Below, one piece after another: positions 22,709 to 32,972 of a DNA stretch of 64,000 bases (within the stretch, counting starts at the first letter, position 1; each line of letters starts with the position of its first letter). The position numbers were made by a program, and so were the translations under genes. This DNA is from Aralia elata (lineage: Eukaryota > Streptophyta > Magnoliopsida > Apiales > Araliaceae): NCBI GenBank assembly GCA_034770075.1, contig CM068379.1, positions 46,259,130 to 46,323,129 on the forward strand, written 5' to 3'. Below the pieces are notes generated by a model. The model did no database searches. It worked only from the letters and a program-made list of their open reading frames with translations, and had not been told where the DNA came from.

Positions 22709-23197
22709 CTACGATTGCTCAACACTCGTAGTGTTGGGCTCTATGACTGCTTCACTGCATGAAGGAAGTTGTGTTTTAAAGAATAAAGAAGAAAGGATGA
22801 AAGTGACTTTGTTGTATGTACCTGAATGAGAAGAAGTTTTGCCATCAGAAATGGTTGTTCTAGCAAAATTGATGACCCTAAGGAAATTTTGAGACAACAC
22901 TTTGACATTATGATATGTTGAGTAAGTCCAAGTGATGTAGCTCAGATCTCTTAGAAGGAGGGCCTTCAACCAAGACATGATTGGAATAAAGAAGAACAAT
23001 AAGTCACTATTACTTTGATAGTTAATAGGTTTTCTGTCCAAGTCTTTGTTATCGATGCAGACTCCTGTGCCCAAGAATTCCAGATTAACTGGTCCTGCTC
23101 CTGTCTCTTCAGGGACTGAGAGATCTTCAAATGCAGTATCAATTCTCCCCCTGAGATTGAGCATCTTCAGGCTTTGAAGCAGATAGGTTGGGCTCAT
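22709..23197 (-). CDS. Hypothetical protein in SIRE-like 3' region
   Basis: A 162-residue frame between the Lys-rich frame and the PPT, overlapping the former by about 60 bases in another frame. It has a hydrophobic stretch (SDLLFFFIPIMSWLKALLL, around residues 84-102) that could be a membrane segment. SIRE elements often carry an extra or envelope-like ORF in this place, which is the only reason to suspect one here. I recognise no domain and the frame may be chance. Confidence 0.3.
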   Translation of the reverse strand: MSPTYLLQSLKMLNLRGRIDTAFEDLSVPEETGAGPVNLEFLGTGVCIDNKDLDRKPINYQSNSDLLFFFIPIMSWLKALLLRDLSYITWTYSTYHNVKVLSQNFLRVINFARTTISDGKTSSHSGTYNKVTFILSSLFFKTQLPSCSEAVIEPNTTSVEQS

Positions 23198-23513
23198 TTC
23201 CGATGTCTTGTATCCTTGACTCTACGATCCTTGTAAGTTCCAAGGAATCATCGAAAGAGCTTTCAATTGGCTTCTCCCCCTCAAAAGTAGCCTTAACTGG
23301 ATCAACCAATTCTAGGGTTCTCTTCTTCTTCTTCTTCTTCTTTTCAGGATCGGAGACATTCTTCACCTTCTTCTTCCTTTTCTTTTCTGAGTCCGAGCTC
23401 TTCTTTAGCTTCTTCTCAGACTTCTTCTTTAATTTCCTCTTCTTTGGCTCAAGTTCAAATACCCTTACAGCCGTTTCTTCTTCCTCTTGTTGTGGCTCCG
23501 ACATATCAACCAC
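23139..23513 (-). CDS. Lys-rich hypothetical protein in SIRE-like 3' region
   Basis: 124 residues beginning MVDMSEPQQEEEET, then a Lys/Arg-rich core (KKRKLKKKSEKKLKKSS, later a run of eight Lys) and an acidic tail. Composition suggests a nuclear-targeted or nucleic-acid-binding segment, but the core is low complexity (AAG repeats). It lies in the region after pol where SIRE elements have an extra ORF. It has no family assignment and is probably a fragment of a longer degraded frame. Confidence 0.35.
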   Translation of the reverse strand: MVDMSEPQQEEEETAVRVFELEPKKRKLKKKSEKKLKKSSDSEKKRKKKVKNVSDPEKKKKKKKRTLELVDPVKATFEGEKPIESSFDDSLELTRIVESRIQDIGNEPNLSASKPEDAQSQGEN

Positions 23514-23963
23514 TCATCATCATCTTGTTATGGCTCCGGCATATCTGCCATCTCAGCTGTCATTGATGTTGTTGCTTCAGGCTCTATGATCGGAGAGCTG
23601 GGAGATTCTAAGATCGGCTCGACATAAACCGAATCTTCAATTGTTATTATCTTGTCGGACTTAGCTATGTTAACAAACTTTCCTTTCCTTACCTGTTGCC
23701 TTTCCCATTCAGCTAGGATTAGGCCTTCTTTGGCAGCTGCTTCTGAGTGTCTTCTGTCAATCTCTTCACAATATTTTTCGACCTATTCATGAGTGGTTTT
23801 GGAAAAAGTGAACAATAGTATTTCTTGATCTTTTTCCTTTCCAAGTTTTTTGCTTGACCAACTGCGAGAGAGAGACAGAATCAGCCACCTTTTCTTTTGA
23901 TTTTTTCTTTGATTAAATCCCTCGTCTCAGGAACATTTGATTCGTCCTAAGAGTCCTTAGGAT
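23514..23963 (-). mobile_element. SIRE-like internal DNA, right part
   Basis: Further interior of the unit on the right of the shared LTR, up to the duplication before the next copia solo LTR. Pieces read on the minus strand look like degraded coding sequence with stops. It resumes after the solo LTR at 25096-25150, which includes a TTCCTTC-rich run. Confidence 0.5.
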
Positions 23964-23968
23964 TATCT

Positions 23969-25090
23969 TGTTAGGTTTGTATATAACGTAAGCATACAAT
24001 CAAATTACATAAATAGAGCGGAAGCGTGATAAAATGGATTTTAAAATTTTTCATACAAACCATTACCATGATCTTTCCTTGTGTTCAATTATCAATTAAC
24101 GAAAGAGATAGAGATAGAGAATTATACCTTCGTGAATCAAAGCTTCCTCGGGTACAAGTTCACCTCTAATTCCTTCGCGTTCTCCTTGAATTCCACCGAC
24201 TAAATTCCTTCGCTTGATCAACGTTAGCCACCCAAGTGTTTGGCTTCTAGAGGTGATCCACCAAGGAAGAATAGTTGTTCAAGAAGATGGGTGTTGGCAA
24301 AACCCTAGTCCAAGTCTCATTTTATTTAATTATATGTATTTCGATTCCCAAATGCACAACTCTAAATAATGCAAATTAGAAACTCCTTTCTAATTTCATT
24401 ATGCTTTGGCCAAGGACTACTGAGTTGTCATTTATCGAATCACATAGGACATTCACATCTTTTACTAGAGTTGTAGATTCTTTGTTGATCATTCACCTAT
24501 CTCCGTGTACAACTTATTATACCCAATCATACCCTTTGATATACCCTAAAGGTCTTAAGGGACATGTCAAAGTATAACTCATCATACACAAGATACTATG
24601 ATGATCTCAAGTCCAAGGATCACTTGTACTACTATCACTAGAGGAATTTCTATTGACAGGCGAGTAAAACTCCATTAGGTATTCCTTAGCGAGCCACGTT
24701 CAGTGAACTTATTCTCCAATAAGCACCTACATACTTGCTTTAGTGTCTCCACACAAATGATTATGAGATCAATCATCCTCTTCCTAAGAGCAAGCAACGT
24801 ATGTACTAATCTATCCGGATTCACTAATCCCATTTTTAGTAATCCAATGATTAGGAACGATTTTAGTTTGTGAGCTATCTTGAATTTAGATCTCATTAGT
24901 ATGATCACCGTCATGATTCTAAAAGCATTGCTCAAAACTATGGGTTTATCACATTTTATATGACAGCACTATGTAGATAATGTAAAATACCTTTTAAGAA
25001 AATCAATTCTTTTATTAATAAATGAATAAGATTACAAAGTATATGCTACATCATATCAACTATGATTGGCTTGTGTGCATACTACTTTCA
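23969..25090 (-). mobile_element. Copia family A solo LTR, internally deleted
   Basis: TGTTAGGTTTGTATATAACG...CATACTACTTTCA, flanked by a perfect 5-bp duplication TATCT (23964-23968 and 25091-25095). About 680 bases are missing between CCCTAGT and CAAGTCT near 24310, so the remainder is 1122 bp. No interior sequence is left. Confidence 0.92.
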
Positions 25091-25150
25091 TATCTTTCCT
25101 TCCTTCTTCCTTCTTCCTTCTTCTTCATTTTCTTCTGAGGAGGCTTCCAT

Positions 25151-25863
25151 TGCCTAAATTTATCACTTAGCAAATACACACAAGTATACGCGATTGATTA
25201 GTAATCTAGTAGCAAATAGAGTATCGTTGTCATGAGGAATAGAAAGTAATCTATTAATCCAACTACTAACTTTCTATCAATTTAATTTTATTTAAACGAA
25301 TGCAATTTAAGATTGTAAAACAAATTATTAAAATTAACTAACTAATTCACAAAGATTATCACTAGATTAAAATATTAATATTACAATTTCCCCCAATGCT
25401 TCATTTAAATATATTTACTCTCTTTATAATTAATCAACTATATCGAATCGTCAACTAAGAATTCCTAATTATTCATACAACCCCTTTTCAAGTAATTATA
25501 TAAAAATATTCATTCCAATTAATTCACTATATTCCTAGGTGAAATAATGAAGAATAAATTCATTAAGCAATAATTCTCAAATAAGTTACTTGTGACATAT
25601 AGATATATTCCTATTTTATACACAAATCCATTATTCAATTCATAGAATAATTAAGGTCACAAGCTATCATATCCAGATCTAACCCTAGAATTCATTTTCC
25701 AAATTCATCTAAGATATATCAAATAATTATTGATCAGACAATTATGAATTAAGCACACGATATGATAAACGATTCATCCATAATCAATATAACCAAAAGA
25801 GAGTAAAATTTAAACTATGCATCGGGTTCCATTGTAACCATAAATAAAGAATTAGTTTATAGC
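25151..25863 (-). repeat. Athila-type LTR fragment
   Basis: Starts TGCCTAAATTTATC and follows the same order of motifs as the reverse Athila LTRs at 15959 and 39589 (GTATCG near the start, AATTCACTATATTCCTAGGTG near 25525, ATTGTAACC...TTAGTTTAT near 25830). It breaks at the Tat LTR. The rest of the LTR is not found in the window. The left boundary is approximate. Confidence 0.7.
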
Positions 25864-28123
25864 CGTCGACGTCGGGAAATTTTTCCTAATTTCGCATTTC
25901 TACCCTTTTTTAAGATTTTGATTTATTTATTTCACTTAAAGGGTGATTTTTAGGAAAAAGTCGACATAAATGCCGACTCGGTTTTGAAAGGTTGATTTTA
26001 ATGATGAGCCAATTAGACAGAGTCGCCAGTTGGTAAAGATTTAAATGGATGTACCAACTCATCCGGATTTTAAGATTTTCGCAATTTGGCCTAATATGTG
26101 ACTCCGTAAAATTGGTTTCTAAATTGAGATTCATAGAGTTCGGGGGCTTGCTTAAGCAAGGGAAATGTGTTAGGCACCCCTCGACTTCCGTGAAAAACAC
26201 GGTTACCGCATCTTAATGTTTTTCTAAGTGTGAGGTGTGTGTGTGTGTGATTTTGAAGGAAATCACTATCTAGTTTTTGATCGAAATCGTGAGAAGTGCC
26301 TTATTTTGAAAGGAGCTTAGAACCTTTTTGAGCCTATGCGCAAGGAATTTGAGTTTAGAGAAAAGTTCGTTTTAGTTTTGATTTTGATGAAAAGCCTTTT
26401 CGGGGTGACGTTTTGGAAAATACGGTTTTCAAACCCTTCACCAAATAGGAATCGAGATTTTTCGATACTTTCAATTTTAACTTAAAGTGGTCTTACTAAC
26501 TCGAGCGATTTGAGTTTGATTTTAGAAGATCTTCATCGTTTGGTATAGAAATAGTTTTTTGGTGATAAATGGGAAATTAAGCATCAAAATAGGGTCGGGG
26601 TGATCCGTGGGCGTGAAAGTCATCTTAATAGCCCTGAACACCCACAATCACAATTTTCACTATCACGGGGCCTTATGTCCAGTTTTCATAGGATGGAACC
26701 CTCGATACCGTTTTAAGGCCCAAAATTACACATACAAAAAGATCGCATCTTATCATTACAATTAAAAAAGATGTCCATCATGGGAATTACGTCAAGATGC
26801 GTTTAAACACTAGGTTTAAAGCCATGACTCCATTCCTAGGCTCACATACTTAAAATCCTAACAAGATAAAATATATTTGATGACGATGACATAAGAAAAG
26901 GGCTCCCGATGACCCTAATCTTTTATTCGGACAATCGGAACTAACACATCGAGGGACAACTATGCATCATCGAGAGCTAGCCAAAAAGATCTAAAGTCTA
27001 GGAGAGAGATCCAAAGATTTAGATACCTATAGATCTATTGATGACATAGGCGGGATTTAATCGACAATATATCCCAAACTGGCTATCAATTGATTCAATT
27101 TGTTAGAATCCCTTGACGGCGGGTAGGTGAGACCCTCTCATCACTAGATATATGGATCTAGGATTATACGGGGTAAACCATAGCAAAAATAATCAACACT
27201 CCGTAAAGCAAATCGAAATAAGAGAGCCAATATCAAAATAAACGCGATAAATTACAAAGGGACATCATCAGGTGGCTAGGAAGAAATTGCATTCGTGAGA
27301 AATCCTCTCTAGGCACCCTAGTCCAAGGATGAACCTTTAATGGACTAGGGAGATCTTAAAGATTGAATCTTTACAATACAATTGCATCCAAATCACAAGA
27401 ATGAGTACAATATATATTAGATCCAAGCCAAATCTATGCTATAAACATAAAAAGATTGAAACTTTCACCTTGGGATGAGAGAATAATACCTTTTTGAGCT
27501 TTGAATTGAAAGATCCTACAACAATCTAGCTACAAATGTGATGAGATCTAATAGATCTAGATTTATTATAGTATATCCCTCACTAGAATTTCTCTAATTT
27601 CTCTCTAAATTCTTTACTTTTTCACAAAATTTTGCTCTCTCTCTAAAACCTCTTCTCTTCTTCAAAAATCTACCAAAAATTGCCTGATATAGGCTCCGAG
27701 ACTAGTCACAAGTGTACCTACGACTGGCCCAAGTGGGGCCCACCTGCCTCGATTTTCGTGTTGTGTAGTCGACTTTTCATTTTGCTCGCTGAAACTTTCG
27801 TATCTTTCAATCCGGGAAGAGTTGGGAGACGTGCCATACCATTCCGGAAAGATCTTTTTGAGAGCTACATAATGACATAAAGTTTGGCTAATTCCGGATC
27901 TGAGAAGATAATGCAAAATACAGAAATGGATCATCTCATTGATGCCAACTAATCAGCCATCATGCCTTGAGTAGTTCGCCACTTGATGGTCGTTGTGATA
28001 GCTTCGTCTACTTTGATCTGAGCCCCGAAATCCTCTGTTCGGATGTCTCATCCTCTGGCTGAAATAACTCTTTTGTCCTCTTGCCAGGGTTAGAAAATAT
28101 ATGCAAAATTTCGGGTGTCTACA
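25864..28123 (-). repeat. Tat-type 3' LTR (about 2260 bp)
   Basis: The reverse complement starts TGTAGACACCC, as does the plus-strand LTR at 50495. The two share the block around 26105-26215 and 52262-52345 (CGGTAACCGTG...GAGGGGTGCCTAACAC...TAAGCAAGCCCCCGAAC). The right end is followed by a PPT, so this is the 3' LTR of a minus-strand element. The far end reads CGTCGACG where TGTCGACG is expected. Short ORFs within it are spurious. Confidence 0.82.
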
Positions 28124-28187
28124 GATGCCCCTCTTTGTCATGTTCATGCAATGTAATGAAATGAACATGACAAAGATATAGACACCC
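28113..28187 (-). repeat. PPT and inverted repeat at the LTR junction
   Basis: A GATGCCCCTCTTT tract (minus-strand AAAGAGGGGCATC) directly abuts the LTR end at 28123. It lies inside an inverted repeat: a 16-base arm TCTTTGTCATGTTCAT (28132-28147), a 13-base loop, and the exact complement at 28161-28176. Outside these, GGGTGTCTA (28113-28121) pairs with TAGACACCC (28179-28187). The LTR terminus is thus copied in inverted form beside the PPT. Confidence 0.85.
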
Positions 28188-28316
28188 AATGCATGACAAG
28201 ATATATTGATGATGCAAAAGGATGCAAGAGAGTTATAGAATGATATAATGTTACAGAATGCTGAATCTCAATCTCATGTCACTCCGCTGGGGAAAACCGT
28301 CATTGTATTGACATTA

Positions 28317-28479
28317 CCGGGTATCGTCTCCGATATCTTTGCCGGGTCTCGTCCCCAACGGTCATATCACCGGGTCTCGTCCCCGATGCCTTCGCTGAGT
28401 CTCGTCCCCAACGGTCACATCACCAAGTCTCCTCCCCGATACCTTCGCTGAGTCTCGTCTCCAACGGTCACATCACCGA
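28317..28479. repeat. Minisatellite, about 53-bp unit, three copies
   Basis: Units alternate GGTCTCGTCCCCAACGGTCA(C/T)ATCACC and G(A/G)GTCTCGTCCCCGATGCCTTC. Three degenerate copies lie between the PPT and the unassigned AT-rich DNA. Such repeats are common in the untranslated regions of Tat/Ogre elements. The ORF crossing it (28248-28451) follows the repeat and is not a gene. Confidence 0.8.
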
Positions 28480-29689
28480 TTAAGCAAAAGAAAATACACA
28501 TTCTTTAATATTCAATCGCTCTTTCTCATTTTTGATCCGTTTTTCTTATTTTTGGTCTGCTTTTTACTGTTTTTCTCATTTTTGATATCTTAAGACTTGT
28601 CGTGATCATATTTTAGATTCTTATAACCGTCATTGCCCGAAAATGCATTTTTCTTTGTGATTACACCTATTTGGACCGAAAGGGACACGTTTTGACCTTA
28701 AGTGCACCAAAGTTAGAGGGGTAGGGCCCACTATGGTTGGTTGTAGGTGTACTTGCGGCTAGCCACATGTACAACTGCGGTTGGCTATGGTGGTTATACC
28801 CCACTTTGGCCCTTTTTTTGTAATATTCTGAACCCTAATAAGATTTGTATATGTAAATTATGTGTTTAATAAATGGTTTTTCATGATCTGACTTTGTATT
28901 ATGTGATTGTGTATTTTATTAAACAATTAGGTCAAATAAAAATTTTTCGCCAAGCAGTTGTGTCGTGCTTAATCGGACAAAATGATTTGTCGTGCTTCCG
29001 GCGAATTCACCGAGAAGCGTCTCGACAAATTATTTTTGTAAGCTGTTGTGTCGTACTTGGAAATGACGAAGTGTTTTGTCGTGCTTCGGAGTTAATATAA
29101 TATTATATTAACTGATAAAAGTCTAAAATAAGTTAATTAGGGTTAGAACAATAAACTGAAACAGAAACCCTAATTTGAAAACCCTAATTGGTAATATTTA
29201 TCCGAATTGTCTAATCGAAACCCTAATTATCGTATTGATATAATTAGATTCTAAATAATGAATCATAATATTAATTATGATTTATTAAGATTAAACTAAA
29301 CCCTAAACGAAAGATTAAAACCCTAATTATGAAATTAGAAACCCTAAAACCTAATTATAAAACCCTAATCCTAATTAGGTTATCTAAACCCTAAATTATG
29401 AAATGTAAAACCTTAATTATGATATATAACCCTAATTAAGGTATTACTAAACTTAAATTAACATCATAAACATGATTAGCAGAAATCTAATTTTAATTAG
29501 TAAGTAAATAAATGAAAAATAAAATCCTAGCCAATAAAAATTAAGCTAGGAGTGTGCAAGCTTGTGCTTGACACACTCCAACACAAGCATGTCAATCTAG
29601 GATCAGATTTGAGCAGCACAAGTAACTAGGTTAAATATTTTGAGGGCAAAAATGGAAAATAAAGCTTAGGAAACCCTAATTCAAGTTGC

Positions 29690-29698
29690 TATAAATAG
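29690..29698 (+). promoter_or_regulatory. TATA box, orphan promoter
   Basis: TATAAATAG followed by A/C-rich leader-like sequence without a gene. The pattern resembles the U3/R junction of plant LTRs or a plant gene promoter. Confidence 0.5.
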
Positions 29699-30180
29699 AA
29701 AGAGGTTCTGATCATTTAACCTACGAATTTTACAAAGCTTATACACTTATAAACATACCTAAACAAGCCTCTGCAATCACAAGCTCAGAATCAAAAGCCA
29801 AAATCAAAAATTTGAAGAAAAAGGTGCATAAACCCTAATTTTAAGTTTGATCTTCAAGCCTGTAAAATTTTTGTGTTTTAGATGTTTAGGATTATGTATA
29901 AACATGTTTTATGATGATCTGGGTTGGTTAAACAAGTAACCATAACGTTTAAAGGGTCGAATTTAATCAAAAACCCAAACTGTTCTTGGCAGTCAAGAAC
30001 AGTCTGACAAGCTATTTTGTCAGAGCTTTTGATCGGCTTAAAATGTTTATTTGATGTGTTTTAAAGCATGAATCAGTAGTATGCCATGTTAGCTTTAATC
30101 TCCAATTGGTAGAAGTCCAAAATTATCTCAGAGTAGGAAGATATGGCTGGTCAAAACCCGTTGACCGACCATGATAGACT

Positions 30181-30708
30181 GTTTCTGGGTAACCCAGAAA
30201 CATGAAGAACACTCTGACAGTGTTCTGACAAGACTTTGATCAACCCAGAACATGCCTAGACGTTATGAAATATGTTGTTTCTTGCGATAAACATGTTATT
30301 TGATATGTAAACTACAATCTTGAAGCATCAAAACACATTAATCAAACACATAATCAAAGTTATTAATGATCAGATCGCGTTAACAGACCATGACTGACTG
30401 AGTTTCTGGGTAACCCAGAAACTCAAGAACAGTCTGAACCAGGTAGTTTGACCATGCTTTTTAGAGCATGATATGATATAATTTGAGATGAAATTTGATA
30501 TGTCGTTATACTCTGCCATGCTAGGTTTAACAACAAACAAAAATCAAACATAAACATCAAACCAGTTGAAATTAATTTGAGGTCAAAAGTCACTGTTGGA
30601 CATTGACCAAGTGTTCTTCATGAAGAACACCTTTAGCGACGAAATTCATGTACAAACCCAGAAAACTAAGAAACTAAGCAGACCGTCGCTAAAACCCTTT
30701 AGCGACGG
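30181..30708. repeat. Four perfect inverted repeats
   Basis: 30181-30201 and 30401-30423: arms GTTTCTGGG/CCCAGAAAC around TAA, the second one base longer on each side. 30611-30630: GTGTTCTTCATGAAGAACAC, a perfect 20-base palindrome. 30683-30708: arms CCGTCGCTAAA/TTTAGCGACGG around four bases. The first two sit in a longer repeat beginning GACCATGA. Confidence 0.88.
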
Positions 30709-30715
30709 ATTTTTA

Positions 30716-31500
30716 ATAAAAATTTATTAAAAAATTAATTAAATAAATTATAAAATAATAAATAAATATTAAATAAATATTAATAATTAATAATTATATT
30801 CAAAAATTCATTTTTTATTTATAAAAATTTATTTTTAATATTTCTGAATTATTATTTAATTTAATTAAATAATAATAATAATTATAATAAATCATTTAAT
30901 AATTATTTTAATTATTTAAAAATGATATTAAATCATTTAATAATTATATTAATGATTTAAAAATGACAATTAATTATTATATATAATAATTAAATAAAAT
31001 ATTAAATATTTAAATATTATAAATGATAAATAAATCATTTAAATAATATATTAAGTATTTAAAAATTACTTTAAATGATAATTAAATCATTTAAATATTA
31101 AATTAAGTTTTGAAAATTATTATAAGTAATAATTAAATTATTATAATGATAAAATAAATTCTAAAAATATTATTAATGATAAAATAAATCATTTAAATAA
31201 TATTTTATCTTTCTAAAAATATTATAAATGATAAATAAATCATTTAAATAATATTTTAGGTATCTAAAAATATTCTAAATGATAAATAAATTATTTAGAT
31301 AATATATTAAATGTTTTAAAATTATTCTAAGTGATAATTAAATCATTTAAAAATATTCCTAAGCTTGTAAAATTATTTAAAAATACTTCCAAGCTTATAA
31401 AAATTATTTAAAAATAAAATTAAGCTTCTAAAAGTATTATAAATAATAATTAAATTATTTAGACTAATAATTAAGCTTCCAAATGAAGTTTTATCAAACA
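30716..31500. repeat. AT-rich DNA with a ~52-bp tandem repeat
   Basis: Almost pure A/T. From about 31021 the phrase AAATGATAAATAAATCATTT recurs at 31021, 31073, 31124 (diverged), 31175, 31226, 31277 and 31329, spacing 51-52. It contains the palindromic pair AAATGAT...ATCATTT. Looser copies extend to both sides. Confidence 0.8.
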
Positions 31501-31844
31501 ATCTATATGTTTAGCCATTAAGAACGCGACCGAGATACCGAATCAACGTCGAACCTTAATGAAACTTGTCTAGATTAGCGTAATATATATTTATATAAAT
31601 GTTAACGCTTATTATTGGTATACGTAGACTACGTATGTTGACCAACTGTCTTAAATTAAAACGAACTACGCTAAGGCAAGTGTCCTAACTTTTCTCAACT
31701 TATATTAAGCAATTCATTTATGTCTTGCTATCAATTATTGTGAAGTTATTGCTACTTGTTCAGCATAACTTAAGAAATGAAATTATTTATTGATTGTTTG
31801 AGCTTAAATTTATTGTGTCAAGCCAAATTGTTTTGGTATGACAT
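31501..31844. other. Unassigned stretch left of the Athila element
   Basis: No gene or known repeat seen. It separates the AT-rich repeat from the broken 3' side of the minus-strand Athila element. The Athila 3' LTR expected here is absent. Confidence 0.5.
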
Positions 31845-32972
31845 CTATACTGAGTAAAAGGGACACCGTGGATGGAAGGTGGTCCGACAAACCTTCAAAT
31901 AAGGTTTAAATTGGCAATTAAATGAATTGGCATAGATCTCTGCTTGGCGTTGAGCAAGTCGACTCTGCTGACGAGTCATGCGATCAAAACCCCTTTGAAT
32001 CGTTCCTGCCACTAAGTCTATCCGTCTAGTATGGTGCCGGAGGTCCTGACGGATAGTATCAACTACATTGGGGGCTTGAACCGGATCCTCAACAGGTGGT
32101 GGCTGCTCCTGCGGCTGCTGCTGTGGTATAATGAAGCCTAAGCCCCTCGGGTGCGATTCACCTCCACCCCATACTCTGTACCGTACCATTGCAGCATGAT
32201 CAATTGGAGGCAATGGGGCCTGCATTAGTGCATCCTTATCGCACTGGACCCCAGCACGACGGCATAAATCGGTGATCAATAAAGGATGAGGCAATCTACC
32301 TGTGGTGCTACCCTCAAGCCCATGCACAATAGATTCATGAATTACCTCCCCAACATCCACTGTCTTTCTTGTGGCTATGCAAAACAATAGGGTCGACCGC
32401 TGATTAATAACATCGCTCATATGGCGGCACGACATCAACTTAGCACAAATAAAAGCATGCCACACTTTACCATATCTGCTCAACTTGGATGAAGGAAAAT
32501 GCACGGCTTCTTGTTGGTCAGTCAACTTCCATTCTGTCCCTGGCTCACAGAGGGCTGCTACGATCTCAGAATAGTCCAAATCCTGTTGCATGTATTTCGT
32601 ATATCCATCACTGTGAATCTTTTGTAACCCACAATACGCGTTAATTGCTTTCCGCCTAATATTTACTTCCTTACCACGAACCATCACCAAATTCCCATTA
32701 ACTTCTTTTGCATTGGCATAAAATTCCTTTACAATTTCAACTGCAGCTGGCTCAGGTTGCGCTGTAAATGTCATCCAATTACGGCTGCGTATCATGTGAA
32801 CTAATTCCCCATCTATCTGCTCAATCGGTAACAACCCGCGCTCAGGAATTAGGGACTTCCCTGACGACCAGTTTTTATACCTGTCGTACGCTTGAGGGCT
32901 AACAAACTTTTTCTTATCGTACTTAACAGCAGATGAGCCTGAACTTTCCCCTCTATGTCTTTTGGGAGACAT
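31845..32972 (-). CDS. Extra ORF, putative plant transposon protein domain type
   Basis: 375 residues starting MSPKRHRGESSGSS. Residues about 45-230 fit the putative plant transposon protein domain often found beside Athila/Tat pol: the phrases ERGLLPIEQID, IVKEFYANA, VRGKEVNIRRKAINAYCGL, TRKTVDVGEVI and PHPLLITDLCRRAGV. A Pro/Gln-rich linker follows (about 280-295), then a coiled-coil-like tail with many Gln and Arg. It lies in the same sense as pol and about 1 kb after integrase. The function of this family is unknown. The last 25 or so residues may be foreign, since the element breaks here; the rest is open without stops, unlike gag-pol. Confidence 0.7.
   Translation of the reverse strand: MSPKRHRGESSGSSAVKYDKKKFVSPQAYDRYKNWSSGKSLIPERGLLPIEQIDGELVHMIRSRNWMTFTAQPEPAAVEIVKEFYANAKEVNGNLVMVRGKEVNIRRKAINAYCGLQKIHSDGYTKYMQQDLDYSEIVAALCEPGTEWKLTDQQEAVHFPSSKLSRYGKVWHAFICAKLMSCRHMSDVINQRSTLLFCIATRKTVDVGEVIHESIVHGLEGSTTGRLPHPLLITDLCRRAGVQCDKDALMQAPLPPIDHAAMVRYRVWGGGESHPRGLGFIIPQQQPQEQPPPVEDPVQAPNVVDTIRQDLRHHTRRIDLVAGTIQRGFDRMTRQQSRLAQRQAEIYANSFNCQFKPYLKVCRTTFHPRCPFYSV

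Larger units (their letters stand above)
28480..30715. other. Unassigned segment with promoter and hairpins
   Basis: No recognisable coding sequence. The first 300 bases may still belong to the minus-strand Tat element: a stretch near 28730-28790 resembles, inverted, the LTR stretch near 27700-27740 (GTAGGTGTACTTGCGG against GTAGGTACACTTGTGA). It then holds TTGTCGTGCTTC repeats (28950-29090), irregular AACCCTAA words (29150-29410), a TATA box (29690) and perfect hairpins at 30181-30201, 30401-30423, 30611-30630 and 30683-30708. It may be an LTR or leader of an unrecognised element. Confidence 0.5.

Noticed and set aside
23188..23589. Phe/Ser-rich ORF on the plus strand
   Set aside because: It is the mirror of the Lys-rich AAG-repeat frame on the other strand.
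25910..28189. Several small minus-strand ORFs in the Tat 3' LTR
   Set aside because: Non-coding LTR; none continues in the homologous LTR at 50495.
29150..29410. AACCCTAA words resembling plant telomere repeats
   Set aside because: The words are irregularly spaced and embedded in AT-rich DNA with no TTTAGGG tandem run; most likely ordinary AT-rich decay or leader sequence.
30683..30708. TTTAGCGACGG hairpin suggesting a CACTA transposon end
   Set aside because: Such words occur near CACTA ends, but no CACTA terminus, TIR pair or 3-bp duplication was found nearby.
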